From Diphasiastrum complanatum (taxonomy: Eukaryota > Streptophyta > Lycopodiopsida > Lycopodiales > Lycopodiaceae): a DNA stretch of 64,000 nt. The stretch covers positions 19,543,783-19,607,782 of the forward strand of contig CM055109.1 of NCBI GenBank assembly GCA_029204225.1. Direction: 5' to 3'. The position numbers were made by a program, and so were the translations under genes. Below the pieces are notes generated by a model. It saw only the letters and a list, made by a program, of their open reading frames with translations, was not told the origin of the DNA and did no database searches. This document shows positions 10,810-23,541 of the stretch, piece after piece (within the stretch, counting starts at the first letter, position 1; the number at the start of each line of letters is the position of its first letter).

Positions 10810-13800
10810 ATGGCTTCCAATGGTGGGATCATGCTAGAGTCTAGTGAAAGGTTGAGTTCATCAAACTACTCTACTTGGAAAGTGAGGATGGAGTCCTTAC
10901 TTGAGTTGAATGAACTCATGGACATAGTTGCAGAAATTGAAGAGAGACTCTCACACTTCAAGAGCAACAAAGGTTTGATAAGAAGGCCAAAAGGGCTCTT
11001 CATATCATTAAAATGAATGTTACAAATGAACTTCTCAAGGAAGTTGGAAAGTGTCAAAGTGCAAGTGAGGCATGGAATGCCTTAAAGAAGCTCTTTGAAT
11101 CAAAGTCCACATCTAGGGTATTGACCCTAAGGAGACAAATATTTTCTAGTAGGCAAAGAGAGGGTGAAAGTGCTCATGCATTTATCTTGAGAGTTAAGTC
11201 CCTAAGTGATGATTTAGCATGCATTGATGAGAACATAAAAGATGGTGAAATAGTCCAAGTTATGTTGAATGGTTTGCTAAATGAACATGCTAACCTTGTG
11301 CAAAGTTTTGCCATTCAAAGAGTCTTGCCAAGTGTGGTTGACTTGCAAGAAATCTTATTGGCTGAAGAACATAGGTTGCAATCAAAGCTTGATGGTGCAT
11401 CCTTGCAAGGTGGAGGTGAAGAGGCTTTCTTCACAAAAGGCAAATTCAAGGGCAAAGGTAAAGGCAAAGGGAAATGGTCCAAAGGTGGTAACTTTGATCA
11501 TGATGATCACTCTTCCTCTTCCTCTTCTACTAAGAACAATAAGTCAAAGTTCAAGTGCTTTTATTGTGGGATAAAAGGTCATTTTGCAAATGAATGTTAT
11601 AAGAAGAAAAGAGAGCAAGGAGAGAGGCAAGGAAATCTTACAATAGATGAGGAAGAACATAACACATGTGAATCACTTGTTATGACTTCAAGTTTGTTAG
11701 CCAACATAGATGATAATGATCCTTGGTGGATTGATAGTGGAGCCTCATCTCACATGACAAGACATAAGGAATACTTTACATCCTTATTGTCTTATGAGGG
11801 AGAAGGTAACATCATCTACACTGCAAATGATGGTCAATGTGACATCAAAGGCATAGGCACTATTCCTATTTCCCTTTCAACAAATAGGAAAGCAAATCTT
11901 GAAAATGTTTTGTACATTCCTTCAATCACTAAGAATTTGCTTAGTGTAAGTCAAATGATTGACAAAGGACTTGATGTGGAGTTCATTGGAGATGCATGTT
12001 TGATAAGTAAATGTGGATCCTTGATTGCTCAAGGTAGGAGGCATGGTAAACTTTTCAAGCTTGATGCATGTGTGATCTCTAATCATGAAGGATGTATGGC
12101 TAGGGAGCAATTGACAAACCAAGAAGTTTGGCACAAGAGGTTGGGCCATCCCAACTTCAAATCTTTGGAGGTAATGGCAAAGAAAGAGCTTGTTCTTGGT
12201 CTCCCTAAAAGTCTTGTTGCAAACAATAGTGTTTGTGAACATTGTGCCTTGTCCAAATCTCATAGACTTGCTTATTCTAGATCTACTTCTAGATCTAAAG
12301 AAGCTTTTCAACTTGTGCATTCTGATATTCATTCTTCTAGTACAACTAGCAATGGTGGGGCAAAGATGTATGCAACTTTCATTGATGACTTTAGTAGGTA
12401 TACTTGGATCTATCTTCTTAAAAGTAAGGATGAAGTGTTTGCTGCATTTGTCAAGTTCAAGAATGAAATGGAAAACCAATTCAATACAAAGATCAAATGC
12501 TTAAGATCTGATAATGGAGGGGAATACACCTCAAATAGGTTCAAAGACTTTTGTATAGCACATGGGATTAAGAGGGAGATGTCTAGTCCTAGGACTCCAC
12601 AACAGAATGGAGTGGCCGAGAGGAAGAATAGAACCCTTTGTGAATGTGCCAAGGCAATGAGACTACATGCTAATCTTGCTAAGTCTTTTTGGGGGGAAGC
12701 TTTAGCATGTGCTAACTATCTATGTAATAGATGGACAAGTGCTTCCTTGGATGGTAAAACTCCTCATGAGGTTCTTTATGGTAGAAGGCCGAGTGTCAAG
12801 CATTGTAGGATCTTTGGATGTACATGTTTTGTCAATATCACACTTGATGATAGAACTAAAGAAGATCCTTCATCAAAGAAGGGTGTGTTTGTTGGCTATA
12901 GTGAAGTAAGCAAGGCTTACAAAGTGTACATTCCTTCTACAAAGAAAGTTGTCATAAGTAGGGATGTCATCTTTCATGAAGAGAATGTTTCCAATGTTGT
13001 TGATGTTGATGTTGATGTGCCTACTAATCATCATGATGTGCAAGATGTCTTGGATGAAGATGGAGATGCCACTCCAAAGAAAACTTCAAGGAAGACTCAA
13101 AGGCAAAGGGCTAAGCCATCAAGGCTAACCTATGATGAAAAAGGAAAGCAAGTGGTGGACAACTCTAACTTTGCTTTTCTTACCTCTTTTGATGAACCAA
13201 CTTGTGTAGGTGAAGCAATTCAAAAGAAGGAATGGATCCAAGCCATGGATCATGAGCATCAAGCACTCATCAAAAGCAACACATGGAGGTTGGTAAAGCT
13301 TCCAAAGGACAAGAAGGAAATTGGTTGTAAGTGGATCTTCAAGATCAAGACAAATCAAGATGGATCAATCAACAAGTACAAGGCAAGGTTGGTGGCAAAG
13401 GGGTATGCTCAAGAATATGGTATTGACTATGATGAGACCTTTGCACCCGTGGCAAAGATGGTAACTATTCGAATCCTAATCTCTCTTGCAACTCTTTATG
13501 ATTGGGATATGTGGCAAATGGATGTTACTAATGCCTTCTTGAATGGTGATCTTGAAGAAGATATTTACATGGAGCAACCTGAGGGCTATGTTTCACATGA
13601 TGAGCCTAATCATGTGTGCTATCTCCAAAAGAGTTTGTATGGGCTAAAGCAAGCACCAAGGAGTTGGTATGCTAAGCTCAATTCCTTCTTACTTTCTCAA
13701 AACTTTGTTATGAGTGAGTATGATCATTCTCTCTACTTTAGATTGAATGAAAATGATATCACTTTACTTTTGATCTATGTTGATGACATTATCTTAAGTG

Positions 13801-14687
13801 GTGGTAACAATCTAGATATAGATGAAATCAAGATGGCACTCAAAAGAGAGTTTGAAATTCAAGATCTTGGTAAACTTCATTATATCTTAGGAATAGAGAT
13901 TATTAGAACTTCTAAATCTACATTCATATGTCAAGAAAAGTATGTTAACTCTATTCTAAAAAGGTTTCATATGGAAGATTGTAAAGTTGTTTCTACTCCT
14001 ATGGAATCAAATGTAAAGCTAACTACAAGAAGTAATGAAAGATCCTTCAAGGACATTACTCTCTATAGAAAGCTAATAGGATCTCTTATATGGTTAACCA
14101 TCACAAGACCTGATCTAAGCTTTGTGGTTGGTAAACTAAGTCAATTTATGCAAGATCCTAGTGAGGCTCATTGGAAGCTAGGAAAGAGAGTACTTAGATA
14201 CATCTCGGGATCTAGAGATTTTGGCATCTTGTATGGAGGTACTACACCTAACCTTTGTGGATTTTCAGATTCAGATTTTGCAGGTGATCAAATGGATAGG
14301 AAGTCAACAAGTGCCTTTGCAATCTATCTTGGAGATGGAGTGGTCTCATGGCTATCAAAGAAGCAACCAACTATCTCTCTATCTTCCACCGAAGCCGAGT
14401 ACAAGGCATTAACAACATGCACCAAGGAGATTCTTTGGATCAAGAGGATGTTATTGGATCTTCACTTGCTGGAACCAGAGAAGACTCCAATCATACTTTG
14501 TGATAACCTTTCAGCCCAAAGCTTGGCAAGCAATCCTGTTTTTCATGCAAGGAGCAAGCACATTGAGATTGCTCACCATTTTGTGAGAGATCAAGTCATT
14601 GCCAAAGAGGTGGAGCTTCAACATGTCTCTTCAAAGGAGTGTGTGGCTGATATCTTCACCAAACCATTGGGAAATAAACATGACTAA
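10810..14687 (+). pseudogene. Cop-A gag-pol polyprotein with one frameshift
   Basis: Gag-pol supplies capsid, protease, integrase, reverse transcriptase and RNase H for retrotransposition. The ATG at 10810 opens gag; at about 10948 one C is missing relative to the other copy (gagagactctc against gagagacctctc), ending the first frame at residue 68. The rest is open from 11013: knuckle CFYCGIKGHFANEC, protease WWIDSGASSH, pre-integrase WHKRLGHPNF, integrase HSDIH / SDNGGEY / NGVAERKNRT, RT YVDDIIL and RNase H STEAEYKAL. The frame ends FTKPLGNKHD-stop because of the fusion at 14672. Apart from these two lesions it looks recent. Confidence 0.95.
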
Positions 14688-14703
14688 ACTAGTTGATATT
14701 TTT

Positions 14704-14721
14704 CACACTCCCTCTTCAACT
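14704..14721 (-). promoter_or_regulatory. M1 polypurine tract and LTR start
   Basis: The minus strand reads gttgaagagggag followed by TGTGAAAAATATC. The same polypurine tract precedes the Cop-A 3' LTR and the LTR at 51143. It primes plus-strand DNA synthesis. Confidence 0.75.
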
Positions 14722-14739
14722 AGTTTTGGCATAGTCTTA

Positions 14740-16774
14740 ACCATACTACTTTGATACTTTGATCCTAAGTATAGACCTCCTTTCTAAGATTCTAAAGTAG
14801 CTTCCATAATTGATATAGAGAATAGTGTCCAAATTGGATGCTTCACTATTTCTTACATCAATTTTATGATGCAACTAGAACATGAAGAACCAAATAGAAT
14901 GTAATAAAATTATTCCACCATGCATTCAGCTCTGAACTCTCTGAAAATAATAGCAACCAAACAATAAATGTTGTGATGACCACTTTCTTGCTTGTCTCCT
15001 CCATCTTTGTCCTTTCTTGATATGTCTCCACCATAAAACTCCATGAATGAGCCTCCATCTCCATTTTGCCATAAGAAACCATCAAACCTTGGAAATCTAT
15101 GAGTAAGAGAGTACAACAATGATGCTAATCTAGATCCATATGACTCCATATAACTAGTTGGTAGCACTAGTCCTTCTTCAGGATCCACTTGACAAAAAAT
15201 AGAAGTTGATCTATATTTCTCAACAAAGATACATTCACAATGTTTTATAATCTGATGAATTGCAAATTAAAAAAATGACCATAAATTCACCAAAAATTGA
15301 CAATCTCCAAGCATTGGCACCACATAGTTCAAACCTTGAGAACTTATGCATGAATTAGTGATATAATGAACCTCCAATAGCTTCATTTCCATCAGCAAAA
15401 CCATTCAAGAATTTTAGTACAAATCCAACATCAAAATAATGTAAAACAATATAGCTAGTTTCACCATATCTTGAAAATTTGCATACAATCACTTGAATTG
15501 CTCAAACATGAGATAGAACAAGTAAAGTAAACTTGAAAAATACTTCCTTGCTGTTCCTTTGACCTTACTTGAGTCTTCAAACACCTACAAAAATAGATCC
15601 AAAATGCCTTTGCCATTTGACTCTCCTTTGAAGTTCTTGACTAGCTCCAATTTGCCAACTTCTCTTTTGTCTTGTTGAAGCCCTTTGAGACCAACCTCTT
15701 GATCTTCCTCTTGACCATAAAAGATATGAATATCTTCAGATCTAAACCTCTCAAATACTCCCTCTCAAACATATAATCTAGAACCAACAAAATCTCACCA
15801 ATGCTTGATCATGACCTTCTTTGTGGAAGGTTAGTGAAAACAATGACACCATCATAAAGCAAAAGATAGATTCCAAAATTTCCATCCAAATATGAGTTCA
15901 TAACAAACCTCAATAAGCTCACTGATAAGATTTTCCTTGCCTTGAAGAAATTGCCTCTCGATTTGCTCCATGTAGTCTTCTCCAACCAACATTTTGTCAT
16001 CTCGGCCTTGAGTGAACAATTCACCATAATCATAGAATCCTTTGAGTTGATGAAGATCCATGCCTTGGATCTTCCCAATTGCCCTTTACTTCACAAGATT
16101 CCCTCTTAATGATTTCATCATAAGAAGTAGAAACCTCAAAGATATTAGAAGCCATGAAAAAAGTCATTATTACCTTCTACATAAGGATGTGAAGCGCTTT
16201 TTTTTTTTTTCAAACAAGAACTTATACTCAATGATTTAGGTAATGACCCATATGATAATGATTCTTCCTCACCACATACTTCTCTTTTTCTTGACTTGTG
16301 ACTATCTCCCCCACCAGGTCTCATGATAAAACCATTTAGTCTACTCTCTTTATGAAGACATGTGAACCCACTTGTTGCACAAATGACTTTCTTGGAATCA
16401 TAACAAAGAAATGTAGAAGAATCACATCCTTCATGAATGCACCTACTAGCAACATTTTTTTCCATATGATCAAAGAAATAATTAGCAACAACATTTTTCA
16501 AGGAAGAACCTTCACCACCTCCATTGATGAAGTTAGCTCTTTCCTTACCTTTTGCATGCTTGAACTTGCCATGAAGAACAATTGAAGAACCATCATTATC
16601 CTCATAGCTAGCCAAGTTGGCACAAAGATGAACATATCCAAGAAGCATGTTAGATCTTGACCTAGATCTAGCATAAGGAAGCTTGTTAGAGTTTGCATAA
16701 GATCCACCAATCTTATTGATGCTAAAAGAGAACTTTGGAAAGTTGAACCAATCTCTTTTTTCATTCCATCCTTT
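14740..16774 (-). pseudogene. Captured coding-like sequence inside M1, unknown origin
   Basis: Between the truncated protease/pre-integrase region (frame breaks after KLDAFVMTNKK, about 16775) and the polypurine tract lies sequence with no copia similarity that I can see. A frame of about 200 codons (roughly 16760-16145) has Cys-rich RCIHEGCDSSTFLCYDSKK and RPGGGDSHKSRKREVCGEE. Next come about 70 codons at 16061-15852 (MDLHQLKGFYDYGELFTQGR) and about 90 at 15188-14910 (GSRLASLLYSLTHRFPRFDG), with shorter open pieces between. The pieces need several frameshifts to join. I recognise no domain. Capture of a spliced host transcript is the likeliest reading; a decayed extra retroelement ORF is the alternative. 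Confidence 0.5.
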
Positions 16775-18008
16775 TTGTTAGTCATAACAAAAGCATCAAG
16801 CTTGAAAAGTATACCTTGTCTATTGCCCCTAGCAACCAAGATTTCTTCCTTTGTAATGAAACAAGCATCACCATCAAACTTTACCATGTATCCTTTCTCT
16901 ATCATTTGACCAAGTTACACTTAGCAAATTCTTTGAAAGTGAAGGAATGTAAAGAACACCATCAAGTCTTGCTTTCCTACTAGAAAAAAGACAAATAGGA
17001 ATTGAACCAATACCTTCAATCACACACTCACCACTATTGGCCATGTGACTCACTTTCTTGGCTCCATCATAAGTGACCAAAGAATTAAGGAACTCCTTGT
17101 GACTAGTGATGTGTGAACTAGCTCCACTATCAATCCACCATGAATCTTTGTCACCTGACTTGATATTGGACTTGAAGAACACATGATAAGAGAACCACAA
17201 ACACCTAGATCCTCATCATTGGTAGTAAAGTTAATTTGCTTGCTACCTTTATCTCTTTGCTTCTTCAAACATTCATTAGAAAAATGCCCTTTGATACTAC
17301 AATAGAAGCATTTTAGCTTGGATCTATCTTTCTTTTTTAAAAAAGAAGTAGTCTCACCTTGATCTTGCCCTTTAGACATCTATCTTTCACTTTTGCCCTT
17401 GAATTTTTCTTTGATGAACATGACCTCCTCTTTCTATTGAGAGGTTGATGTAGATCCATCTCTTGCTTGAAGCCTATATTCTTCATTCACCAAAATCTCT
17501 TGCAAATCCACCATGCTTGGAAAATTTATTTGAATAGCAAAGCTTTGAACAAGGTTAGTATGGTCATAAAGTAAGCCATTAAGTATTACTTGCACAAGTT
17601 CTACCTCATTAATGCTCTCATCAATGCATGCTAGCTCATTATTCCATGCTTTAACTCTTCCTTCTTTTGCATAGATTGAAAGATTTTCCTTCTAAGAGTA
17701 AGTACTCTTGATGTAGACTTGGATTCATAAAGCTTCTTCAAAGCTTCCCAAGCCTCATTAGATGAAGTGCACTTACCAACTTCCTTGAGAAGCTCATTGG
17801 TGACATTCATCTTTATGATGTGTAGAGCTCTTTTAGCTCTTTTGTCATATCTCATTTGATCTCGTTGTGCCAAGGGCCTTTCCTCCACTCCTACAACAAT
17901 GTCCATCAACTCTCAAGGAGAGACTCCATTCTCACCTTCCAAGTAGAATACTTGGATGAGGTACGCCTATCATTGCTTTCCAACATAAAGCCTCCATTTG
18001 TAGCCATG
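16775..18008 (-). pseudogene. M1 gag and protease, multiply frameshifted
   Basis: The ATG at 18008 opens SNDRRTSSKYSTWKVRMESL, which loses a few codons before MDIVVGVEERP (17909). Gag continues with HIIKMNVTNELLKEVGKC, LACIDESINEVELVQVILNG and VDLQEILVNEEYRLQ, then the knuckle CFYCSIKGHFSNEC (about 17310) and the protease DSWWIDSGASSH with LDGVLYIPSLSKNLLSV (17165-16915). At least five stops or shifts separate these pieces. Similarity to Cop-A gag is clear but well below that of the two Cop-A copies, so M1 is an older relative. Confidence 0.8.
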
Positions 18009-18010
18009 TT

Positions 18011-18377
18011 GAAATGACTTGATCCTCTCTTTCAACCTATTCCAATGAACAAAGCACTCTCTTGAATGTCAACAACTGAACTCAAGAAGAAATCACAAAG
18101 ATATGGAACCTCTCAAATCTTTTTCTTGCACCAAACCTAGCAAATCAACACATAGAATGGAAGATACTTGATAAACCTACAATCTCAAGAACTTTTATAC
18201 TTTTTAAACTTGAAACACACTCTGGAAAAGTCCAGCAACCTCAAAAAAAACAAAGAGATTCAAACAAATTTAGGGTTTTGACAAAAAGTACAAAACATTG
18301 AATCATCCAAATTCTATATGCAAATGCTACAAACTTGATATAGAATCTTGTAGTCTTCAATAAGACCTTTTTAATGT
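18011..18377 (-). other. M1 leader remnant
   Basis: This non-coding stretch lies upstream of the M1 gag ATG. I see no primer site or LTR end; at 18378 it meets LTR-B sequence. Confidence 0.4.
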
Positions 18378-19086
18378 CATGAAACTTTGTCGTTTTCATT
18401 TTCACATTCGTGAACGATTTTGTGTCTTTGAATTTTCTTTTGCACGGAAGCTTCACAGGAACCTAGATACGTGACTGCACATCACAACACACATTCTATT
18501 CTTGCAATCAAGACAGATGACACAAGACAAGGAGATACACGAAATTAGAGCAACTGTATTATAAGTTTAATTTCTAGAGTGAGATCGTCAGTGTCTCGCT
18601 CATTTGTGGAATGACACTTTGCTCTTTCACGGTGTTCTGCTTGTTGGCAGACTTTCATGCACAGCTCTTACATTTCTAGTATTTTTCTTTTATGCTCTAC
18701 TCGCTACGTCTCTCTCTGTCTCTTACAATTTTTTTTTCTATTTTTTTTTATATTTTTGTGATCCAGAAAGGATAGTCATTGCCACTTGTTTCAGCTGGGC
18801 GTGAAGTCTATGACTCCAAGCCCGTTGAGCTGCCAGCTGGCAACGCAAAAGATTCCCTTCGTTTGTTTCATTTCCTTCGTTTGCTTTCATTCTTTTGGTG
18901 TCTTTTGTATCTTTTCGTCTTGCGTCCCTTTGCGGTTTGCGGTCTCGGAGGTATGTTTACGATTCGTGAATGATATTTACGAATCGTTCGTCCTTCGAGT
19001 CAAGGCACGTTGACTTTTGTGAATTGTTTGACCTTCACTTTGTGTTCGTGTTGCGGTAAAGTTGCAGGAGTTCACCATTTCTAACA
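18378..19086 (-). repeat. LTR-B, 3' LTR of copia-B, slightly truncated
   Basis: In minus sense it starts TGTTAGAAATGGTGAAC at 19086, right after a polypurine tract (caagagggag). It matches the two LTR-B copies at 39276-40043 and 41228-42013 (shared words: tgagatcgtcagtgtctcgc, tgagctgccagctggca). The last ~30 bp of the LTR are missing at 18378. Confidence 0.85.
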
Positions 19087-20960
19087 CTCCCTCTTGAACC
19101 TTGCAACTTTGCATGTTTAATCCAATTGCATTTCTTTGCTTGGCAGAGAGTGGCTTGTCGAGCGGCTTCATGAGCAGATCTACAATCATGTCTTTTGATT
19201 TTATATATTGGACCTGGAGCTCTCCTTTCGAGATTAAATCTCGAATGTGATGGTACTTCAGAGGTATGTGTTTTGTTTTTGAATGGAAGACAGAATCTTG
19301 GGATAGATAGATGGCACTCTGAGAGTCCATCAACATTGTGCTTGGCCCTTCTTGTGGTATCCCGATTGCCTCCAGCATCATCTGCAACCACACTACCTCA
19401 TTCACCACCTTTGAAGTTGCAATGTATTCAGCTTCGCAAGAGGATTGATCCACCAAGGTTTGCTTTTTGCATATCCAGCTGATTGCAGTTTCGCACGCTA
19501 TGGTACATCATCCTCCAGTTATGAACTTGATGTCATCTTTGCAGCTCACCCAGTTTGCATCGTTGAAGTGGTGCAGCTCGAATCCTTTTTCTTCGTTTTC
19601 AGCTCTATAGGTTAATCTCATATTCTGGGTACCCTTCAGATACTGTAGGATTTGTTTTGCCATTTGCCAATGTGCCAGGCTAGGATTGGAAGAGCATTGG
19701 CTCAAGGCATAAACAGAGAAAGCTAGATTGGGTCTGGTACAAATTGTGAGGTACATCAGATTACCAATTAAGTTTTGGTAGGATATACCTGCCATCTTCT
19801 GTTCTTCCTCTTCCATTTTTGGGCAATCCTGCTTCGTGAGCTTGGCTCCAACTATCATTGGTGTGGCTTTTTCTTTGCAGTCCATCATGTGGTACTGCTT
19901 GAGCACCATTCTGGCCTATTCTGACTGACTCAAGTGCATTTCATCCTTTGTTCGATCTCTTCTGATCTCCAACCCAAGGCATTTCGTTGTTTTTCCAAGA
20001 TCTGTGATCTCATATCTTTGAGAAAGCTGACTCTTCATGTCTTTGATCAGCATCAAGGAATCTCCTATCATTAGGGAATCATCTACGAAGATAGTCAGTA
20101 TCACAAAATCTTTTCCTACTCTTTTTATGTAGACATTATAGTCCGGTTGTGTAGGATTGAGGTCTAGAGTCTTCAGAAGACCATCGAGCTTCTTATACCA
20201 AGCTCGTGATGCCTATTTTAGACCATAAATGCATCTTTGCAACCGACAGACATATTGTCAATTGTCGAGGTCTTCAAAACCTTTAGGCTGCTTCATGAAG
20301 ATTTTTTCCTCTAGATCTTCATGGAGAAAGGTTGTTTTAACATCAATCTGGTGAATTCTATGCTCGAAACAACCTTCTTCGTGGTTGGGTTGTAGAGCCT
20401 GTACACTTGTGTTCTGTTCGAGTAGCCGAGCATGATCGTTTTTTTTTATTTGTCATCAAGCTTGCTTCTTTTTTCTTTTGGAATGTGCTTATATGCTGCA
20501 CATCTGAACACACGTACGTATGATCGATCAGGCTTTCTATCTGTCCACATTTCGTACGACGTCTTGTTATCCAACGTTGTCGTTGTTGATCTATTTTGCA
20601 GGTGTATAGCTACAGCTATTGCCTTAGCCCAGAATTGATTTGGCAATTGAGAGATGATACATTCTCCTATGCTAGAGCTGATCTTCATTTTTTGACGCAT
20701 TTAATATGCAATCAGAGTTGCTGATTATCTTGGCTTGGTAGAGATTTCCTTCTCTGGATCCGACCGCCAACAACTTGTTTGTCATTTTCTCGATCATACG
20801 ACATGTGTTGCCGTCGAACAAAACTTGAATGCCAAGATCTGCCATCTTAGAAAAAGATCACAGATCTTTTCTGAGTGAGGGCACATAGAGTGCCCCTGGC
20901 AGATCTGCTTGGCCTGACAGTGTTTGCAGCTGTAAAGAAACTTTCTAGGATGAACAAACT
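19087..20960 (-). pseudogene. Copia-B pol: protease end, integrase end, RT and RNase H
   Basis: Read from 20960 downward: LYVPSLRKDL and GSREGNLYQA (protease to pre-integrase), a gap, then FWAKAIAVAIHLQNRS (integrase C-terminal side), RT motifs IHQIDVKTTFLHEDLEE, YGLK, FVDDSLMIG, and RNase H QSSCEAEYIATS and SKTKHIPLKYHHIRD, ending just before the polypurine tract. Stops near 20210, 19916 and 19508 and several shifts break it. The integrase catalytic core is deleted. It is a different lineage from Cop-A. At 20960 it abuts copia-K in the opposite orientation. Confidence 0.85.
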
Positions 20961-20962
20961 CG

Positions 20963-23180
20963 AGCATGGTGGAAGTGACAAAGCCTTCTTTGTCAAGGAC
21001 AAGCATAAAAGAAGGAGTAAGAACTAGTTTTCTCAAGCATCCAACAAAGACAAAGCCAAGGATCGAGACAAAGATGGTGAAGAGGATGATTCATCTCATC
21101 CTTCTACTTCAAAGACCAAGAAGAAGAAAGTGAAGTGTTTCTTCTGTGGCAAGAAGGGGCACTATGCCTCTAATTTCTTCAAGAAGAAAAACCAACTCAA
21201 GCAAGCAAATCTCTCCAAAGAGATTGAAGAAGATTTTGTTGCAAGTGATGGAGAAGGATCACTCATGGTGTCAAGTTTTTCTTCATCACCTTTCAAGAAA
21301 GATGGAGCTTGGTACATAGATAGTGGAGCTTCTTCACATATGTGCTGTTCAAAGGAGTCTTTTGACTCAATCGTACCTTACAAAGGACTTAAGAGATCTA
21401 TTTACATTGCAAATGATCATGAGTGCTCTATTGAAGGAATTGGCAACATTCCATTGAAACTTGCTTCTTCTAAATTTCTTGCACTATGTAATGTTCTTTT
21501 TATTCCTCAACTTACAAAGAACTTGATTAGTGTTGGAAAGTTGCTTGATAGTGGTTGTGATGTAAAGTTCAATTCCAATACTTGCTTTATCAAGAAAAAT
21601 GATGAGGTCCTAGCTAATGGATCTAGATATGGTGGAATTTTCAAGTTGAATTCTTATGAGAATGCAAACTTTTGTGAAGCTGCTCTTTTATCTAAGGAGG
21701 AGCCGTGGCATAAAAGGTTTGGGCATCCTAACTTTAAGTCTATGTCTCCTTTGGTCAAGAAAGAGAAGGCTATTGGCCTTCCAAAATCACTTTCCAAAGA
21801 TTTCAAGCCTTGTGAGGCTTGTGCTATTGCAAAATCACATAGAAAGCCATATCAAAAGTCTTTTATCAAGACTACTCATCCTTTGGAGCTTATACACTCC
21901 GATGTTCATTTTTCTTCTTCTAAAAGTATTGATGGTGCAACATGTTTTGTCACCTTTATTGATGACTTTACAAGATATACTTGGTTGTATCTACTTTCTT
22001 CAAAAACTATGGTATTTGATCACTTCCTAATCTTCAAAGCTTATGTTGAGAAACAATTTTCTTTCAAAGTTAAAGCTTTAAGATGTGATGGAGGAGGCGA
22101 ATACATCTCCAACAAGTTTTATGAATATTGTGAAGGTGAAGGAATAAAGAGAGTTTTCTTTTGCTTATTCTTCATCTCAAAATGGAGTTGCTGAGAGAAA
22201 AAATCGCTATGTGAATGTGCTAAAGCAATTTGAGTTGAAGCTTCTTTGCCTATTGAATATTGGGGTGAAGCAATTAACTGTGCAAACTATTTGTGCAATA
22301 GATTAGCTCACAATGCACTTGCTGGAAAATCACCTTATGAAGTCTTGTTTAAAAAGAAACCTAAGGTAGATCACCTCAGAGTTTTTGGATGTGCTTGCTT
22401 TGTTCATGTATCCTTGGAAACAAGGAAAAGAGATGATCCTAATTCTATCAAAGGGATCATGGTTGGATATTCATCAAACAAGAAAGCTTATAGAATCTAT
22501 GTTCCCTCTACCTCAACTACAATTGAGAGTAGGGAAGTTATATTCCATGAGGATCAAAAATACATTCTTGAGGAGTCCGAGTTCAAAGATTCTCAAAAAG
22601 ATACTCCAATCATCACCCTTGAAGACTATCATGGAGAGATGGGGCCGATAATTGAGGAGGAGTCACCTCGAATCTTTTCACTAAGGAGGTCTCAAAGAGA
22701 AAGATCTGAGCCTAGGAGGCTTACATATGAAGATAAAGGCAAGCAAGTGGAACTCAACTCCACTAATTGTGCTTATTTTATTTCACATGAAGAGCCAAAG
22801 GATGTATATGATGCACTCAATTCGAAAGAATGGTTTCTTGCCATGAAGGAGGAATATGATGCTTTGATAGCCAACAAGACATGGGAGCTTGTGGATCTTC
22901 CATCCAACAAGCACACCATTGGTTGCAAGTGGGTTTTTTGAGTCAAGTATAATCAAGATGGCACAATCAATAAGTACAAGGCAAGGCTTTGTGCAAAGGG
23001 TTTTGCTCAAGTTTATGGACTTGATTATGAGGAGACTTTTGCTCTAGTTGCAAAGATGGTATCAATTAGAATCATAATTTCTATTGCTTGTTTTTTCAAT
23101 TGGCAAGTTTTTCAACTAGATGTCTCTAATGTATTTTTAAGTGGATATCTATTGGCTCTTTCAAAATGCTCCACCTTATG
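20963..23180 (+). pseudogene. Copia-K gag end, protease, integrase and start of RT
   Basis: The fragment starts inside gag (AFFVKDKHKRR, one stop), then KCFFCGKKGHYASNFF (a CCHC knuckle with its last Cys replaced by Phe), protease WYIDSGASSHM, pre-integrase PWHKRFGHPNF...CEACAIAKSH, and integrase HSDVHFSSS, FIDDFTRYTW and CDGGGEY (usually SDNGGEY). A frameshift near 22155 destroys the NGVAERKN stretch. The frame resumes at 22246 (EYWGEAINCANYLCNR) to a TGA at 22939-22941 within CKWVF, then RT runs to FQLDVSNVFLSG and is lost at about 23180. It lacks both LTRs. Confidence 0.9.
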
Positions 23181-23541
23181 AAAATGTTTTGAATGAACAA
23201 TTATCTCAAAAGAAAAATTTCGTCTTTACGATGCTTAAATAGGACAAGAGACTGTAATAATTGCCCTCATACACGTTTTTTAATGATGTCCATTTAATAT
23301 TTGTTTATTATTTGTTTAATGATTATTCGGAGAGGCTAGTAATAGACTATTTAATGTATTCTGGCACATGTATAAATTTTAGGGTAAGAGCTAATGATGA
23401 TTTGGAGAATCTAGTGATAGACTATTTAATGTATTCTAGCGTAGGTACAAATTTGTCTCACTCTGATTGGTGGATAAATATAGGCTGCACTCCTCAATTC
23501 ATTATTTGACAAATGTATGGATGTGATCAACATGAATAGGC
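23181..23541. other. AT-rich upstream region with 77-bp tandem duplication
   Basis: There is no gene. Two adjacent copies of about 77 bp (23319-23395 and 23396-23470) share agactatttaatgtattct, with divergence. They sit just upstream of a TATA-like box and a plus-strand gene, where subterminal repeats of a transposon could lie. Confidence 0.5.

Larger units (their letters stand above)
8983..14672 (+). mobile_element. Cop-A Ty1/copia retrotransposon, 3' truncated
   Basis: This is a young copia element: 655-bp 5' LTR, initiator-Met primer site, 1.17-kb leader and gag-pol. Identity to the second copy at 58680-64000 is very high; I count about six amino-acid differences downstream of the frameshift. 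At 14672 the pol gene, just after the FTKPL motif, fuses to the LTR start of element M1, so the last ~30 codons and the 3' LTR are gone. The 5-bp left flank is taacc; the right target duplication is lost. Confidence 0.9.
14672..18377 (-). mobile_element. M1: copia-like element with pol replaced by other sequence
   Basis: In minus-strand sense the order is leader (18377-18011), gag (from ATG 18008), zinc knuckle, protease, about 2 kb of non-copia coding-like sequence, a polypurine tract (gttgaagagggag, 14721-14709 region), and 33 bp of LTR starting TGTGAAAAATATCAACTAG. Integrase, RT and RNase H are absent, yet the polypurine tract and LTR start are in their proper place. This is what a non-autonomous retroelement with captured DNA looks like. 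Its 5' LTR is missing: LTR-B sequence abuts at 18378. Confidence 0.7.

Noticed and set aside
11922-12479. Long minus-strand open frame opposite Cop-A integrase (mirrored at 61613-62170)
   Set aside because: It is antisense to a conserved integrase and identical in both copies only because the copies are nearly identical; no known motif.
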